Shown here one piece after another: positions 31,926 through 43,876 of a DNA stretch of 64,000 bases. This stretch comes from Sanghuangporus weigelae (taxonomy: Eukaryota; Basidiomycota; Agaricomycetes; Hymenochaetales; Hymenochaetaceae): contig CP137320.1 in the NCBI GenBank assembly GCA_033182465.1, positions 2,356,001-2,420,000 of the forward strand, given 5' to 3'. Position numbers and translations under genes: made by a program. The notes beneath the pieces were generated by a model. It made no database searches, was not told where the DNA came from, and was given only the letters and a program-made list of their open reading frames with translations. Numbering within the stretch: position 1 is the stretch's first letter; every line of letters begins with the position of its first letter.

Positions 31926-32812
31926 TTGTCGCGCTGTAGTGCGCCGCACTTGCCTGTACCGGTACGTCGGTACAGGCCCCTCAGTACTCCGTACAGTATA
32001 CCATCGTGCGGCGACCGCTACACCTCCACCGCTCCTTAAGACCTTCCAAACCGCCGCTCCTTGATTCGCGGCTCAACCAATACGTCCGCCGCCTCCCGTC
32101 CTTCAAAGACTTCCCAAACCGAATATGCTTGGCCAGCCGCACTTTCTGATACACGGGCGCCTGGAACGTTGCAACGGATGTATCGGCTACGGCAGCGGAA
32201 GGATATCGAACCGTATAGCCGATGGAATATTCGTCGGCTCCTGTTGATTGGCTTATCCGACGTCGGGTAGTGGTTTTACAAGGTCCCAGGCACCACGTTT
32301 CATGTTCATACTATGCTGCTTCGTGCGCCAAGTCCGATTGTCGGACGCGGCGGCCACTCGCGTATTCCCCTTTTAGTATTATTGCCTCCCCTGACGTTTC
32401 ATATTCGTGTGGTGCGACCACTTAGCGATCTGAGCGCGCCCGATGATGATGCGCCGCGCCAATCACCGCCAGCCCGATCAGCGTGCGCCCGTGTCTTGGC
32501 AGCTTCGCGGCGCGCCCCGATCTTCGGGTCCGCACCAATTGCGCGCCTGTGACGTGCCGTCACTGTCGCCGCCTCTGTGACGCTCTTCCCCAGCATTCCC
32601 CAGTATATATAGACCTCATGTATGTAGTGTTCAGAAGCAGTAGTTCAGAATAGATCTTAGTGCACTCCTCTCGTCTCTATTAGCCCTTTTGCTCTCTATC
32701 GCCTCCGCCGAAGATCGTGTGCCGACACAAGATGCCGCCCCCATTTAAGGGAATAACAGGGGCACGTGCTCACTCGCCACTGCGCAAGTGATCGGCAGAG
32801 CTATCCCCCGTC
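31926..32812. other. GC-rich segment with LTR-like promoter features
   Basis: A GC-rich stretch with a palindrome-like TGTACCGGTACGTCGGTACA near 31950, a TATA box (CAGTATATATAGAC, about 32600) and downstream pyrimidine-rich text, resembling the U3-R of a fungal LTR. No second copy or paired end was found in the window, so this is only a possibility. No gene seen. Confidence 0.25.
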
Positions 32813-33215
32813 CTGGGAATCGGCAGCGCCATCGCCCTCTTGACACTCGGCGACACCGTCGCTCTCCTGGTAATCGGCGACCCCGCCGCTCTCCTGGGAA
32901 TCGGCAGCGCCATCGCCCTCTTGACAATCAACGACACCGTCGCTCTCCTGGTAATCGGCGACACCGTCGCTCTCCTGGTAATCGGCGACACCGTCGCTCT
33001 CCTGGTAATCGGCGACACCGTCGCTCTCCTGGTAATCGGCGACACCGTCGCTCTCCTGGTAATCGGCGACACCGTCGCTCTCCTGGTAATCGGCGACACC
33101 GTCGCTCTCCTGGTAATTCGCGACACCGTTGCTCTCCTGGTAATCGGCGACACCGTCGCTCTCCTGGTAATCGGCGGTACCGTCGCTCTACTAGTAATCG
33201 CCGCCGCTCGCAGGA
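32813..33215. repeat. 27-bp minisatellite
   Basis: About 14 head-to-tail units of 27 bp. The most uniform block, about 32935-33115, repeats CTCCTGGTAATCGGCGACAC plus CGTCGCT with almost no change; the edges are more divergent. Because 27 is divisible by three, most frames on both strands stay open (for example DTVALLVIG repeats), giving spurious ORFs. Confidence 0.9.
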
Positions 33216-33853
33216 CTCGACAGCGCCGTCGCTCTACTGCTTATTCGCGACGCCGACATCTTGACTCGTCGGCGGCTTTGTCTCGTACATTATCGGCGGC
33301 GTCCCCTTTATACGCAGATCAAACCATAGCCCCTACGATTGAGCTCTCCCCACGACTGAGCGCGCATCCCGATCGGCAGCAGTGCTTCCGGGTCAAATTG
33401 TCCCCCACGGCACCAAGCTGTCCAGGAGGTCGAGCCACGAGTTGGATCCCTTCTTACCTCTCCGATCTTTGACACCGCCGACGCCTCCCTGTGGTCGAAC
33501 GCCGTCGCCTTCGCCGCTGCTTAAGAGGGTCTGATAGTCTACAGCGCATGGTGGAGGAAATGAAAAGATAGTGCGTCGTAAAGAACTGTGGTTCCCACGT
33601 TCAACATCATGGACCGACCAACAAAATTGAGAAGGGTTATCTGATTTGAAGAGTGTGGCATGTCTACGAAATTATGCAGTACATTAATCAATAGAAATGA
33701 GAACAAAATCTTTTCTACTTTCTTTCATTTCTTCATCATCTTTGTTAAAAGCAAGATATGCATCTGCCACTGCCATTTTGTCCGTAAAGAGCTTCATCAA
33801 CTTTGCTCTTTCTGGAGCAGTCAAGAAATTGTCCCGGTGGGCACGTCTGATAG

Positions 33854-35365
33854 TGTTAGGGAGTAGGCCCGGGGTTACACCGGTTCAATCCTTTTGCCTA
33901 AGCAGCGGTGTGTTGTGCAGAGGTGATCTTATCTACCCACGTCTGGCTGTACCACGCGGTCCCTTACTAGCCTTCCTAGTCGCGGTCCGAGTTATGGATG
34001 TTTTCAGATACGAGGTAATAGTAAAGCAGATTGGGATTTCCAAGAGGCGTGATAGTACAAAGCACACAGTAATAGCTCGCTGTAGGGCAAGCTTTACACC
34101 AGTGTGTTAAGAGGATCGAAAGATGGGGAAATGAGGGCCTAATCCTACAACTATTTATGCTCCCAGATATTCCATTTTCCGTCCTATTTCTTACTCATCC
34201 TGTCTCCACTTTACTCCACTTTCCTCCACCATTACATCTGTTCCTTTGTCATCCTGCTGCGCTTCGCTCCACTTTGCTCCAATCTTTGTAAGGTCGTCTC
34301 CACTATGACAGAATTCTTTGGAGTTGCTGACTGAGACAATAGAGGTGGTGCTCCGATATGGAATGCTCCGCTGTCAGTACTCCATAACGATGTCATTGCC
34401 GTCATTGAGTGGCATCTTTGCTCTTGGAGCGATGTAGGCTGCTCGGTATGTGATTCTTCGGAATTCATCTCGAGGTCCAGCGAGGGTAAGCATAACTCGC
34501 ACGTCAGTGTTAAGGTGTCGGGTCGGTGTAGAGTATGGTCCAAGGCATATCATGAACTGCATAAGCTCTGCTGGTGGGTTCTGCTGGGTTCTGGTGACTA
34601 GCCATGCTTTGCCTTCGTATCGTATATCTCGAATGTAGCGCCATATCCTTCGTTGTATAAGGAGTTGTAATTGCTTGGTTTCCAGGTTCGCATCTCTCGG
34701 TAAATAAAGGTTTGCCTGTATCGTAGATGCTGGACATGGTGTGTGCAACTCCGGTCTATACCATCCAATCATTCTCCAAGTTATCGGGTTCGCAGTTCGA
34801 GGGGTCCGAGTTGTGATCGTGAGCTCCTCTCGTTTCTTGGGTACTATTGGGCTTGGTGGATTGGAATGCATTGTATCCTGAAGGTGTCGCTCGGTTTCGA
34901 TGTGACAGTCACGCGTACCAACCGTTGCCGTGCATACTAAGTAGTATACTTCATAAAGGACCATGTAAACTCGTGCACAGACTTGACAGTGCTGAAATGC
35001 CAGTGAGGTCTCCATAAACCTTATTAGCCTTTAGCCTTTTAGCGTTTAGGCTTTAGTAGTTGTGCTTCTGGACTTCTAAGAAGTTTGATCGCTTCTTTTG
35101 ATCGAGGTCGCTCTGGTTGCTTGGTCGGCGGCGTTAGAGTGGTAGTCCGCGGTAATAGGCGGTCGGCGGTGTTAGCTGTTAGCGGGATTACGTATCCGCT
35201 TCGGTGCTTCTAGCGCTCGGGTGGTAACGGGTTACTGTTGCCTAGGCCGCTCGATTGCTTGGGCCTTTGATAGCTGGCTTGGTTACCGGTCGCGTTTGGA
35301 AAGCTGATCGTGTAGATCTGTTGATCGCGTTGATCCTGATGCGAGATTTTGAGCGGATCCTTTCA
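33854..35365 (-). repeat. Solo LTR of the same retrotransposon family, without target duplication
   Basis: 1,512 bp, same ends and orientation as copy 2. The flanks differ (GATAG before, AGAAA after), so it is not a simple solo LTR from one insertion. Its sequence shares some variants with copy 1 LTRs (for example at 33882-33888) and others with copy 2. Either two elements recombined with loss of the DNA between, or a flank was deleted. Confidence 0.9.
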
Positions 35366-35533
35366 AGAAAGATTAGTCACATTTTAAGATCTGAAAATAA
35401 GGAGCACATACCGAATGATACTGCTGCTTACAGCTCTCTGGTGTCTTTGGTGGACCATTGGTAAGCTGCTTGTTCAGAATGACTGCTACTTTTGTCCAGA
35501 CGACAGGCTTGAAGTTATTGTCCGCAGTCTGAA
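35366..35533 (-). other. 168-bp strip of Harbinger Myb-gene DNA between the solo LTR and retrotransposon copy 2
   Basis: Contains the second Myb/SANT-like exon part and its splice donor. It ends on the right in the CTGAA duplication (35529-35533) of copy 2. Confidence 0.8.
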
Positions 35534-37045
35534 TGTTAGGGAGTAGGCCCGGGGTTACACCGGTTTGATCCTTTTGCCTAAGCAGCGGTGTGTTGTGCAG
35601 AGGTGATCTTATCTACCCACGTCTGGCTGTACCACGCGGTCCCTTACTAGCCTTCCTAGTCGCGGTCCGAGTTATGGATGCTTTCAGATACGAGGTAATA
35701 GTAAAGCAGATTGGGATTTCCAAGAGGCGTGATAGTACAAAGCACACAGTAATAGTTCGCTGTAGGGCAAGCTTTACACCAGTGTGTTAAGAGGATCGAA
35801 AGATGGGGAAATGAGGGCCTAATCCTACAACTATTTATGCTCCCAGATATTCCATTTTCCGTCCTATTTCTTACTCATCCTGTCTCCACTTTACTCCACT
35901 TTCCTCCACCATTACATCTGTTCCTTTGTCATCCTGCTGCGCTTCGCTCCACTTTGCTCCAATCTTTGTAAGGTCGTCTCCACTATGACAGAATTCTTTG
36001 GAGTTGCTGACTGAGACAATAGAGGTGGTGCTCCGATATGGAATGCTCCGCTGTCAGTACTCCATAACGATGTCATTGCCGTCATTGAGTGGCATCTTTG
36101 CTCTTGGAGCGATGTAGGCTGCTCGGTATGTGATTCTTCGGAATTCATCTCGAGGTCCAGCGAGGGTAAGCATAACTCGCACGTCAGTGTTAAGGTGTCG
36201 GGTCGGTGTAGAGTATGGTCCAAGGCATATCATGAACTGCATAAGCTCTGCTGGTGGGTTCTGCTGGGTTCTGGTGACTAGCCATGCTTTGCCTTCGTAT
36301 CGTATATCTCGAATGTAGCGCCATATCCTTCGTTGTATAAGGAGTTGTAATTGCTTGGTTTCCAGGTTCGCATCTCTCGGTAAATAAAGGTTTGCCTGTA
36401 TCGTAGATGCTGGACATGGTGTGTGCAACTCCGGTCTATACCATCCAATCATTCTCCAAGTTATCGGGTTCGCAGTTCGAGGGGTCCGAGTTGTGATCGT
36501 GAGCTCCTCTCGTTTCTTGGGTACTATTGGGCTTGGTGGATTGGAATGCATTGTATCCTGAAGGTGTCGCTCGGTTTCGATGTGACAGTCACGCGTACCA
36601 ACCGTTGCCGTGCATACTAAGTAGTATACTTCATAAAGGACCATGTAAACTCGTGCACAGACTTGACAGTGCTGAAATGCCAGTGAGGTCTCCATAAACC
36701 TTATTAGCCTTTAGCCTTTTAGCGTTTAGGCTTTAGTAGTTGTGCTTCTGGACTTCTAAGAAGTTTGATCGCTTCTTTTGATCGAGGTCGCTCTGGTTGC
36801 TTGGTCGGCGGCGTTAGAGTGGTAGTCCGCGGTAATAGGCGGTCGGCGGTGTTAGCTGTTAGCGGGATTACGTATCCGCTTCGGTGCTTCTAGCGCTCGG
36901 GTGGTAACGGGTTACTGTTGCCTAGGCCGCTCGATTGCTTGGGCCTTTGATAGCTGGCTTGGTTACCGGTCGCGTTTAGAAAGCTGATCGTGTAGATCTG
37001 TTGATCGCGTTGATCCTGATGCGAGATTTTGAGCGGATCCTTTCA
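35534..37045 (-). repeat. 3' LTR of retrotransposon copy 2
   Basis: 1,512 bp, at the left because the element is inverted. Contains the U3 ORF at 36054-36695. Confidence 0.95.
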
Positions 37046-37136
37046 CTACACCCCCCCTAAGATGAACTTTCGGAGAAATGTTCATCCTAATCCGTGAGAA
37101 AGCTCGGATAAAGGGTCGCCTAGTGATGGTTGATTT

Positions 37137-37328
37137 TTGCTATCAGACCATCATCATCTCTGCTCCAAAATGTCGAAAGTCGCCGCTGCTGTTACTGTTT
37201 TTGTCGTTATTGTCGCGATTTTCGGCATAAATCATTGGATTTTGGAGCGTAAGAGGCGTGCTCAGGTAAGTGATGCATGCTCTGTGCCGTTTCAAGTCGT
37301 TAATCTTCCTCTAGGAGGCCGACTTTGA
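37137..37328 (+). CDS. Small ORF with hydrophobic segment, antisense to retrotransposon copy 2
   Basis: Same frame as 14516-14707 in copy 1, with the VAAAVTVFVVIVAIFGI segment and the GTAAGT donor after the basic patch. Its conservation mostly reflects the young age of both copies. Confidence 0.4.
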   Translation: MLSDHHHLCSKMSKVAAAVTVFVVIVAIFGINHWILERKRRAQVSDACSVPFQVVNLPLGGRL

Positions 37329-38041
37329 AATGCAATCGTTCCAGCGCGATGTTACGACTGTTGCGCTTCGAGTTCACCTCGCGCTCGGTTATGACGTTGA
37401 GGATATCGATCCAGTCGTCGAAAATGCAGGTATTGCTTCGCAGGAACGTCGTGAAAAGGGTGTCTGGGAAGACATTGACTTGTAAAGGGTGGTGGGAAGG
37501 GATATGAATATGAAATGTGCATCATGTAAAGAATATGACGCAATTGAAAGTGATAAGAAAGAAATTATAAAGTCATTAAAATCATTAAGTCGTTAATGAA
37601 TAAGTTTTATACCAATTTGGGAGTGAAGTTCCAGGTGTTTACCTACGGCTCTTCAACCCCCAAATGGAGTTTTTCGAAGAAAGAGTGTAATTGGAGTGCC
37701 TTTCAGCGTGAAGGCACATCCTAGCATGATGCAAGGGAGTGACTTCACGTAAACTTTTGGCTTCTCCGTTGCATAGAGGATAATAAAAGGTAGGCATAAT
37801 CTGCTAATTCGGAGCCGGCACAATAAAACAATATACAAAATGTCTAGGCCCTTGTAGGTTCTTTGACACTTCTGCATAGTGCTTCATTTGTGCTGGTTGG
37901 CCGAATAAGCGTGAAATAAAGAGGTGCATAAAGCATAATTTGGTCGGATGTGACCATAAATATCATAAGGTAAGAATGAAATGCATAATTGACCATGTCG
38001 GGTCACGATATGGGAAAGGGGTTGCATAAAAGAAGAGTTGT

Positions 38042-39118
38042 TTACAAATCTTCGGATTCTTCAGCCTCAGGTGTAGTCTGGGCCGAGTTCGCTGGGGTAT
38101 ATAGTTCCCTGCTTTCACCTTCTTCACTTGACTCTGTATCGTCGGAGTGTATGTACATGTCCTCCTGTTCCGACATAGTAAGCATCTCGTCCGGCTGGTA
38201 GAGTTCGTTCGGGTACTGGTAGACTGAGATCATCAGATCTTCCAGCAAGGGGTGTCGTGTAGCCTGTAGTTTTTCTCTGGCTTCTTCCTCTCGGTTGTTG
38301 AGTTCCATAAGGTAATGAGGGTCGTAGTTAACCTCTTTGCCTTCGACTACGTGGTGCTCGATGTTGTCGAGTGGTACCTCGTCCGTAGTAGAGTTCCTCG
38401 CTTCAATAACCGTTCGGTATCTCGTTCCTTCGTAATACTTCGTCATGTTGAGTACCGTCATGAACTGCATGGTGTGGGATGCATAGAAGCCCGTCTGGTC
38501 GGCTATGTATATAATGTACTTCATCGCATCGATGCTCATCGGATGATAGTGACTCCATCGCATCATTCGGTTAAGAATTGCGGTAGTCATGTCTCGTCGG
38601 TAGGCGCAAATTTGAATTGCCGAATGATAGATGCCCATGATGTTCTTGTATGTCGTTTCGTGCCTAAAGTCGATCTTGCCTCGATGTAATGCTTGTGTTT
38701 CGAGTTCGATCGCGTAGGTTAGAAATGCATCATCATTGAGTCGGCGTAATGCTGCGTCTCGAGGGTTACTGAGTTTGAATAACCACTCGTCTGAGTGATT
38801 CGCCATCATAAGATGGGGTATTTCGTCTCGGTTGTGGTGGACTGCATTCCACTTGTCAAATAGATCGTCGAAGTACTTTCCTGGGCATAGGGGTACGATT
38901 TCGTCTTCGTAGTTCTCTTCGTTGAATCGGTTGCACAGCTGTGGCCATTGATAACGTTCGGTCGGTGGCCTAAGTGCAAATGTCCATTCTGGTGCATCTT
39001 CTGGTTGACAGAATGCATGTAGCTCATCGAAGATAGGCATAGCTGAGTAGTAGTTCGTCTGCAGTGAAGTAGAGCTGTTGAGATTCGAGTTGTTGTTCCT
39101 TAGCTCGAAGTTCTCCAT
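38042..39118 (-). CDS. Retrotransposon copy 2, extra ORF downstream of pol (358 aa)
   Basis: Same predicted protein as 12725-13801 of copy 1: helical, Tyr/His/Met-rich, acidic tail, no membrane segment. Family unknown. Confidence 0.6.
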   Translation of the reverse strand: MENFELRNNNSNLNSSTSLQTNYYSAMPIFDELHAFCQPEDAPEWTFALRPPTERYQWPQLCNRFNEENYEDEIVPLCPGKYFDDLFDKWNAVHHNRDEIPHLMMANHSDEWLFKLSNPRDAALRRLNDDAFLTYAIELETQALHRGKIDFRHETTYKNIMGIYHSAIQICAYRRDMTTAILNRMMRWSHYHPMSIDAMKYIIYIADQTGFYASHTMQFMTVLNMTKYYEGTRYRTVIEARNSTTDEVPLDNIEHHVVEGKEVNYDPHYLMELNNREEEAREKLQATRHPLLEDLMISVYQYPNELYQPDEMLTMSEQEDMYIHSDDTESSEEGESRELYTPANSAQTTPEAEESEDL

Positions 39119-39293
39119 GTTTTATACCATCTTGTTGGTATGTCGGCGATGTCTTGCCTAATTCTTCTATCTCTGCTCTCGCTTTGGTGTGCCACATTGA
39201 TGTCATCGCTTGGTAAGGTCATTGGGGACCTTACTCATCATCTCTATTGTGGATCCATAAGCGGCTCCATCGGGTGGAGTGCATGTGATGCAA

Positions 39294-42200
39294 CTATTGC
39301 CTCATTCGTTTTCGTGCGGCGATCCATTGGTTAAGGTTCGGTGGCTGGATTGCCTGAGGATACTTTTTATGGAATGCTTCGATCATTTGATAGGAGTTCT
39401 TGAGGTTGTCAAGTGGCTCCCATGTTCGCTCCTGGTATCCTTTCCATTGGATAAGGTATTGGACCTTGCTCCGATGACGTCTTGTGTTATGAATTGTCTC
39501 CACTTCGTACTCTGCTTCTCCCTCCACTTCAATAGGTGGTGGTTCATCCAAAGTGGGTCTTCCAGGGTATTCCTTTCGTTTGTAAGGCCTGAGAAGACTC
39601 GCATGAAACACTGGGTGGATCGGAAGGGTTTCGGGTAAGCGTAATCTGAATGACACTTGTCCGACTGCCTTCTCGACTTTATAAGGCCCTGCCCATTTCA
39701 TTGCAAGTTTCTTCGTTGGTTCCAATCGACTGAGATTCCTCATGTCTAGTAACACTTCGTCTCCTGGCTTGTACTCTGGCAGTTTGCCTCGATGCAGGTC
39801 TGCATAAAGCTTCATTGCCTCATTCGCTTGCCTAATCGAATTATAGGCTTCTTGCTGTACTTGTCGAAGCTCCTCTAGGTGATTTATTGCTTCTGGGACG
39901 TTTGAATCACCGGTCTCCGCAACGTCCAGGTGAGGATGCCATCCATACAGTGTATAGAATGTTGACTGATGTGTAGTACTGTGCTTCCTGTTGTTGTAGG
40001 CGAATTCTGCTATATCGATGTACTCTGCCCAATCTGTTTGTCGGTAGGACACATAGCAGCGTAAGTACTGTTCAAGCTCTTGATTTAGTCACTCGGTTTG
40101 ACCATCGGTTTGTGGATGATACGCTGTACTAGTTTTCCAATCGACATCGATGAGTCTGCAGAACTCCTTGAGGAATTGCGCGGTGAAGTTGCTACCTCGG
40201 TCGGAGATTACTCGTTTAGGGGCCCCGTAGTATTTGAAGACATGTTGGCGGAACAAACGTGCCAACTGCTTAGCATTGGGTGTTCCTTGGCAAGGAATGA
40301 ACTTCCCCATTTTAGTGAGTTTGTCCACTATAACGAGTATCGCACTGTAGCCTTCATTGCTGACTGGTAAGTCGGTAATCAGGTCACAGGTTATGGTTTC
40401 CCATGGTTGATGTGGTGCCTCCAACGGTTGGAGCGGCGGATTTCGAAACTGTCGAATCGGTTTTGCACGCTGACATATGTCGCAGGTTGCGGTATATGCT
40501 CGGATCATTTCTTCCATCTTCGGCCAATAGTATGATCGCTTTACAAGCTCTATGGTCTTTTCTGCTCCTGGGTGGCCTGCAAGTTTGTGATCATGGCGCC
40601 TTCGGATTAGCAACGCTCGTAGGTTGGCGGACGGCGGGATATATAATGCATTGGTTACGTAGTGCAAGCCGTTCCTGTAACTGTAGCCGTTGCTCTGCTT
40701 GATCGCCTGAATTTCCTTCTTAGCCTCCTCGGTATTGTAGTTCCTCTTGATCGTTCGGATAATAGGATCAGAGATAGTGACCATTTCAGTTTCTAGCTTG
40801 TATAGACCGTTGATCTCTGTGCGTCGCAATGTTTGTTGCTTGATCGTATCAGGAGGTAACAAGGTAACTCCTAAGTTGTCCTTGTCCTCTGGCATATAGT
40901 CGGATCGTCGTGATAGCTCGTCAGCTTGGTTCTTCTTGCCTGGCCAATGGAGAATCTTGAAGTTATATCGTGATAACTCTAATGCCCATCTCGCTTGACG
41001 TCTCGATAGATTCTGAGCTGTCATGAAGTATCGGAGGTTTGCATGATCGCTTCGGATTGTTACTGGTTCTTTGGTTCCCTCCAATAGGTGTCTCCAATGC
41101 TTGAGTGCTTCCATGATTGCTAGCATCTCTTTGTCATGCGTCGGATAGTTTCGTTGGGTGTTCGTTAGAGTTTTCGACATGAAACCTAAAGGTCTCAGTT
41201 CTCCTTGGTTGTCTTCTTGTTGTAAGACTGCACCAATCGCTACATCGGATGCGTCGGTTTCCAATGTGTATGATTTGTCTGGCTTTGGCATTGCCAATGC
41301 GACTTCCGTTTCGAATGCCTTCTTGATACTTTCGAATGCTTTGTCTTGTGCCTCTGCCCATATGAACTTGCGATCCTTTTTGATAAGGTCGCCAATAGGT
41401 GCGAATGTATCGGCATAGTTCCTGATGAATCTTCGGTAGAAGTTACAAAATCCTTGGAACTTTCGAACTTGTCGTTTCGTCTTTGGCACTGGCCATTCGT
41501 GAATAGCTTTGAGCTTATAAGGATCCATCTGGATGCCTTTCGTTCCTACTACAAATCCCAAGTAGTCGAGCTGGGTTTGGAGGAAGTGACATTTCTCGAT
41601 TTTGAGGTAGATGTCGAGCTCTCGGCATTTCTGTAGAATTGCCCTGAGGAGTTTCCAATGTTCCTCTTCAGTTTGTGCTTGACCAATAAGGTCGTCCAAA
41701 TAGTTGAGTGCTTCTTCTGTCCTGAGCCAATATTCGAAGTTGTCATTCATGAATCGTTGGAATACTGCAGGTGAGTTCTTCATTCCAAACATCATGACCT
41801 TTGGCTTGTAGACTGCATTGCCAACTCGGAATGCTGCCTTCCACTCGTCTCCTTCTCGGATTCGCAGGTTGTTGTAACCTGATCGCATGTCGAGTGTAAA
41901 GAAGAATTTTCCTTTCTCCAGTTTCTCTGGGAGAACACTCATGATCGGTATCGGGTATGGATCTGATACTGTCGTGTCGTTGATGTCTCGGTAATCGGTT
42001 ACTGCTCGTGCTCCTCCGTCTTTCTTTCCTACAAAGAAGACTGGTGCTGCTACCGGACATGGTTCATGTGGTTGAACCTTTTCAATCCATCCTTTGTCAA
42101 GTAACTCTTTGACATAAGCATCGAGTGCTGCCTGCTCTTCTCGTGTGAGCTTGATAATAGGCCTCGGTTTCGGTAATGGTACTCCTTCTTTGAGGTTAAT

Positions 42201-43772
42201 TGCCATATCCCATTTCGTATGCTTGGGTAACCTTCTTGACTTGTCAGGATCAAAGACATCTGCGTAGTCTTCTATTTCCTTTGGTAGGAGTTTTCGCCAA
42301 TCTCGTTTCTGTGTTCCTAGTAGTCCTTCTGCAGCTGCCTTTTGTTGAGAATACTGCTGGGATACTGAACTCGCTTTGTTCAGAGGCTGTGAGACTTGGT
42401 TCTGCTGCCTTGGTGACCAATTTCGATTGATGTCTAGCTCTAGCTTTGCAGCGAGCTCTTCCTTTCTGGTAAGGGTAGCTGGTTGGTTGGTCGTCCTAAG
42501 ACTTTCAATGTCTTCTGGTTCTATATCGCGCATAGGAGTGTCTTCTGTTGTCTCCTGCTCGTCTTGCATCTCGATATCGCTTTCGCTGTCTGCCCATCTT
42601 GTACGCTTCGGTGTGGGACTCGCTCCTCGCATTAACGATGCTGTTCTGGGTCGTATAATGCCTGCCACTGGCTTCTCTGGATACCGTGTCTTTCGTGGTC
42701 GTATCCTATACTTCATGCCCGGGTTTTCTTCTGGTGATGGCCAGAGTTCTTCATCTTCCGGCATGTTTTGCCTCAGTGGATGTATCTTCTGTGGTGGTTG
42801 TTTCTTCCAACGTTTCGGAGAGTCGTTTATTTCCTCCTGTTCGTCTAGGCTATGCTTGCCTGTTATCTCTTCTGTTTCGCCTTCGGATGTCTGGTACAAT
42901 TGCCATGCTGGGATCATCCGTCTCGGTATGTGCCTTGGTCGTCGTTGCACTATACTCGTTCCTTGTGGTGCCTGTTTCTTCCATCGCTTGGGAGTGTAGT
43001 TTATTTCCTCCTCATCTCGATGATGCTTGTTTGCCGTTTCCTGTTGTGGCTGTTTCGTTGCAGAGTCTGGTATATTTTCCGTGCTCGGACTCTTCACTTC
43101 TGGCGTCTGTTTTGCCTGTTCCAGTCTTGGTGTTGCTGGTCTGGTTTCCGGCTTCGCTTGTGGCTTCGTTTCGTGAGAGTGTCCGTTGTTGTCTCTCCTT
43201 GGCGCAAATATTATTCCTGGTGCTCCAGAGTGTCGATAGTTGTCTCTGTCCTGAGCCTGTTGCTTCGTGTTATGCCTAGGTCTTGTCTTGTCAGGTTTGC
43301 CTTTCGTTTGCCGTTTCCGTTTGCGCTTCCTGTGCCTTCGCTTCTTGGTAGCTCGTATGACGTTGAGCTCGAATGGTATCGAATTACCATTCCGATTCCA
43401 TACTTGATTCTTCCAATCAATTTCGGGATTGACTTTGGCCAAATAGTCAATTCCTAGGATCACTTGATCCTGTCCTGTGGTTGCTACTGCCAACGTTTGT
43501 GGCTGCGGTTTAGGTCCATCAAAAATTAATGTGTAGACCTCGTGCGTGATTGCTCCTCCTTGGTTGGGACTTCCATCCGCATTATTCAAAGGTCGAGGGT
43601 GATCAAGCCTCTTTTTGAATAGGCTGTAGTGTCGTACCAAGTTGGGGTGTATCGTGCTGCATGTAGCTCCGGAATCGATTAACGCTTTGACTGCTAGGGT
43701 CTTTGTTCCAACCTTCACTCGAATAGGTAATCGGGGATGCAATGCTTGTATTGGCAATCGCTTATTGTACAT
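39294..43772 (-). pseudogene. pol: Retrotransposon copy 2 pol region
   Basis: Protease, RT, RNase H, integrase and chromodomain regions in the same order as copy 1, nearly identical, with about one break. Treated as a fossil copy. Confidence 0.93.
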
Positions 43773-43876
43773 CGCTTCACTGGGGTTGAACCCAGGAGGT
43801 TTGAAACACTGGTTGTTGAAACCTTTCTCGTCACCCTTGTCACACTCACATCGCGCAGTCTCGTTCGATGGAGGTC

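Larger units (their letters stand above)
30525..33605. other. Foreign insert in the Harbinger element: Hsp70 fragment plus GC-rich DNA and minisatellite
   Basis: A 3.1-kb stretch between the end of the transposase and the Myb-gene side of the Harbinger element. The left 1.4 kb is a decayed Hsp70 fragment. The rest is clearly more GC-rich, with a TATATATA (about 32604) and promoter- or LTR-like context, and a 27-bp minisatellite. Its edges read inward as GGTCGGTGTTGAA on the left and GGTCGGTCCATGATGTTGAA on the right, a short imperfect inverted arrangement. No target duplication was found. Borders are approximate. Confidence 0.5.

Noticed and set aside
32813-33215. CRISPR-like appearance of repeats
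   Set aside because: Head-to-tail repeats with no unique spacers, in a eukaryotic context: a minisatellite.
32788-33472. Long ORFs of 127-210 codons with 9-residue repeats
   Set aside because: They are a by-product of the 27-bp minisatellite. Frames on both strands are open and none resembles a protein.
30522-33610. Target duplication for the Hsp70/minisatellite insert
   Set aside because: Candidate matches at the borders are inverted and not direct, so they do not qualify as a duplication.
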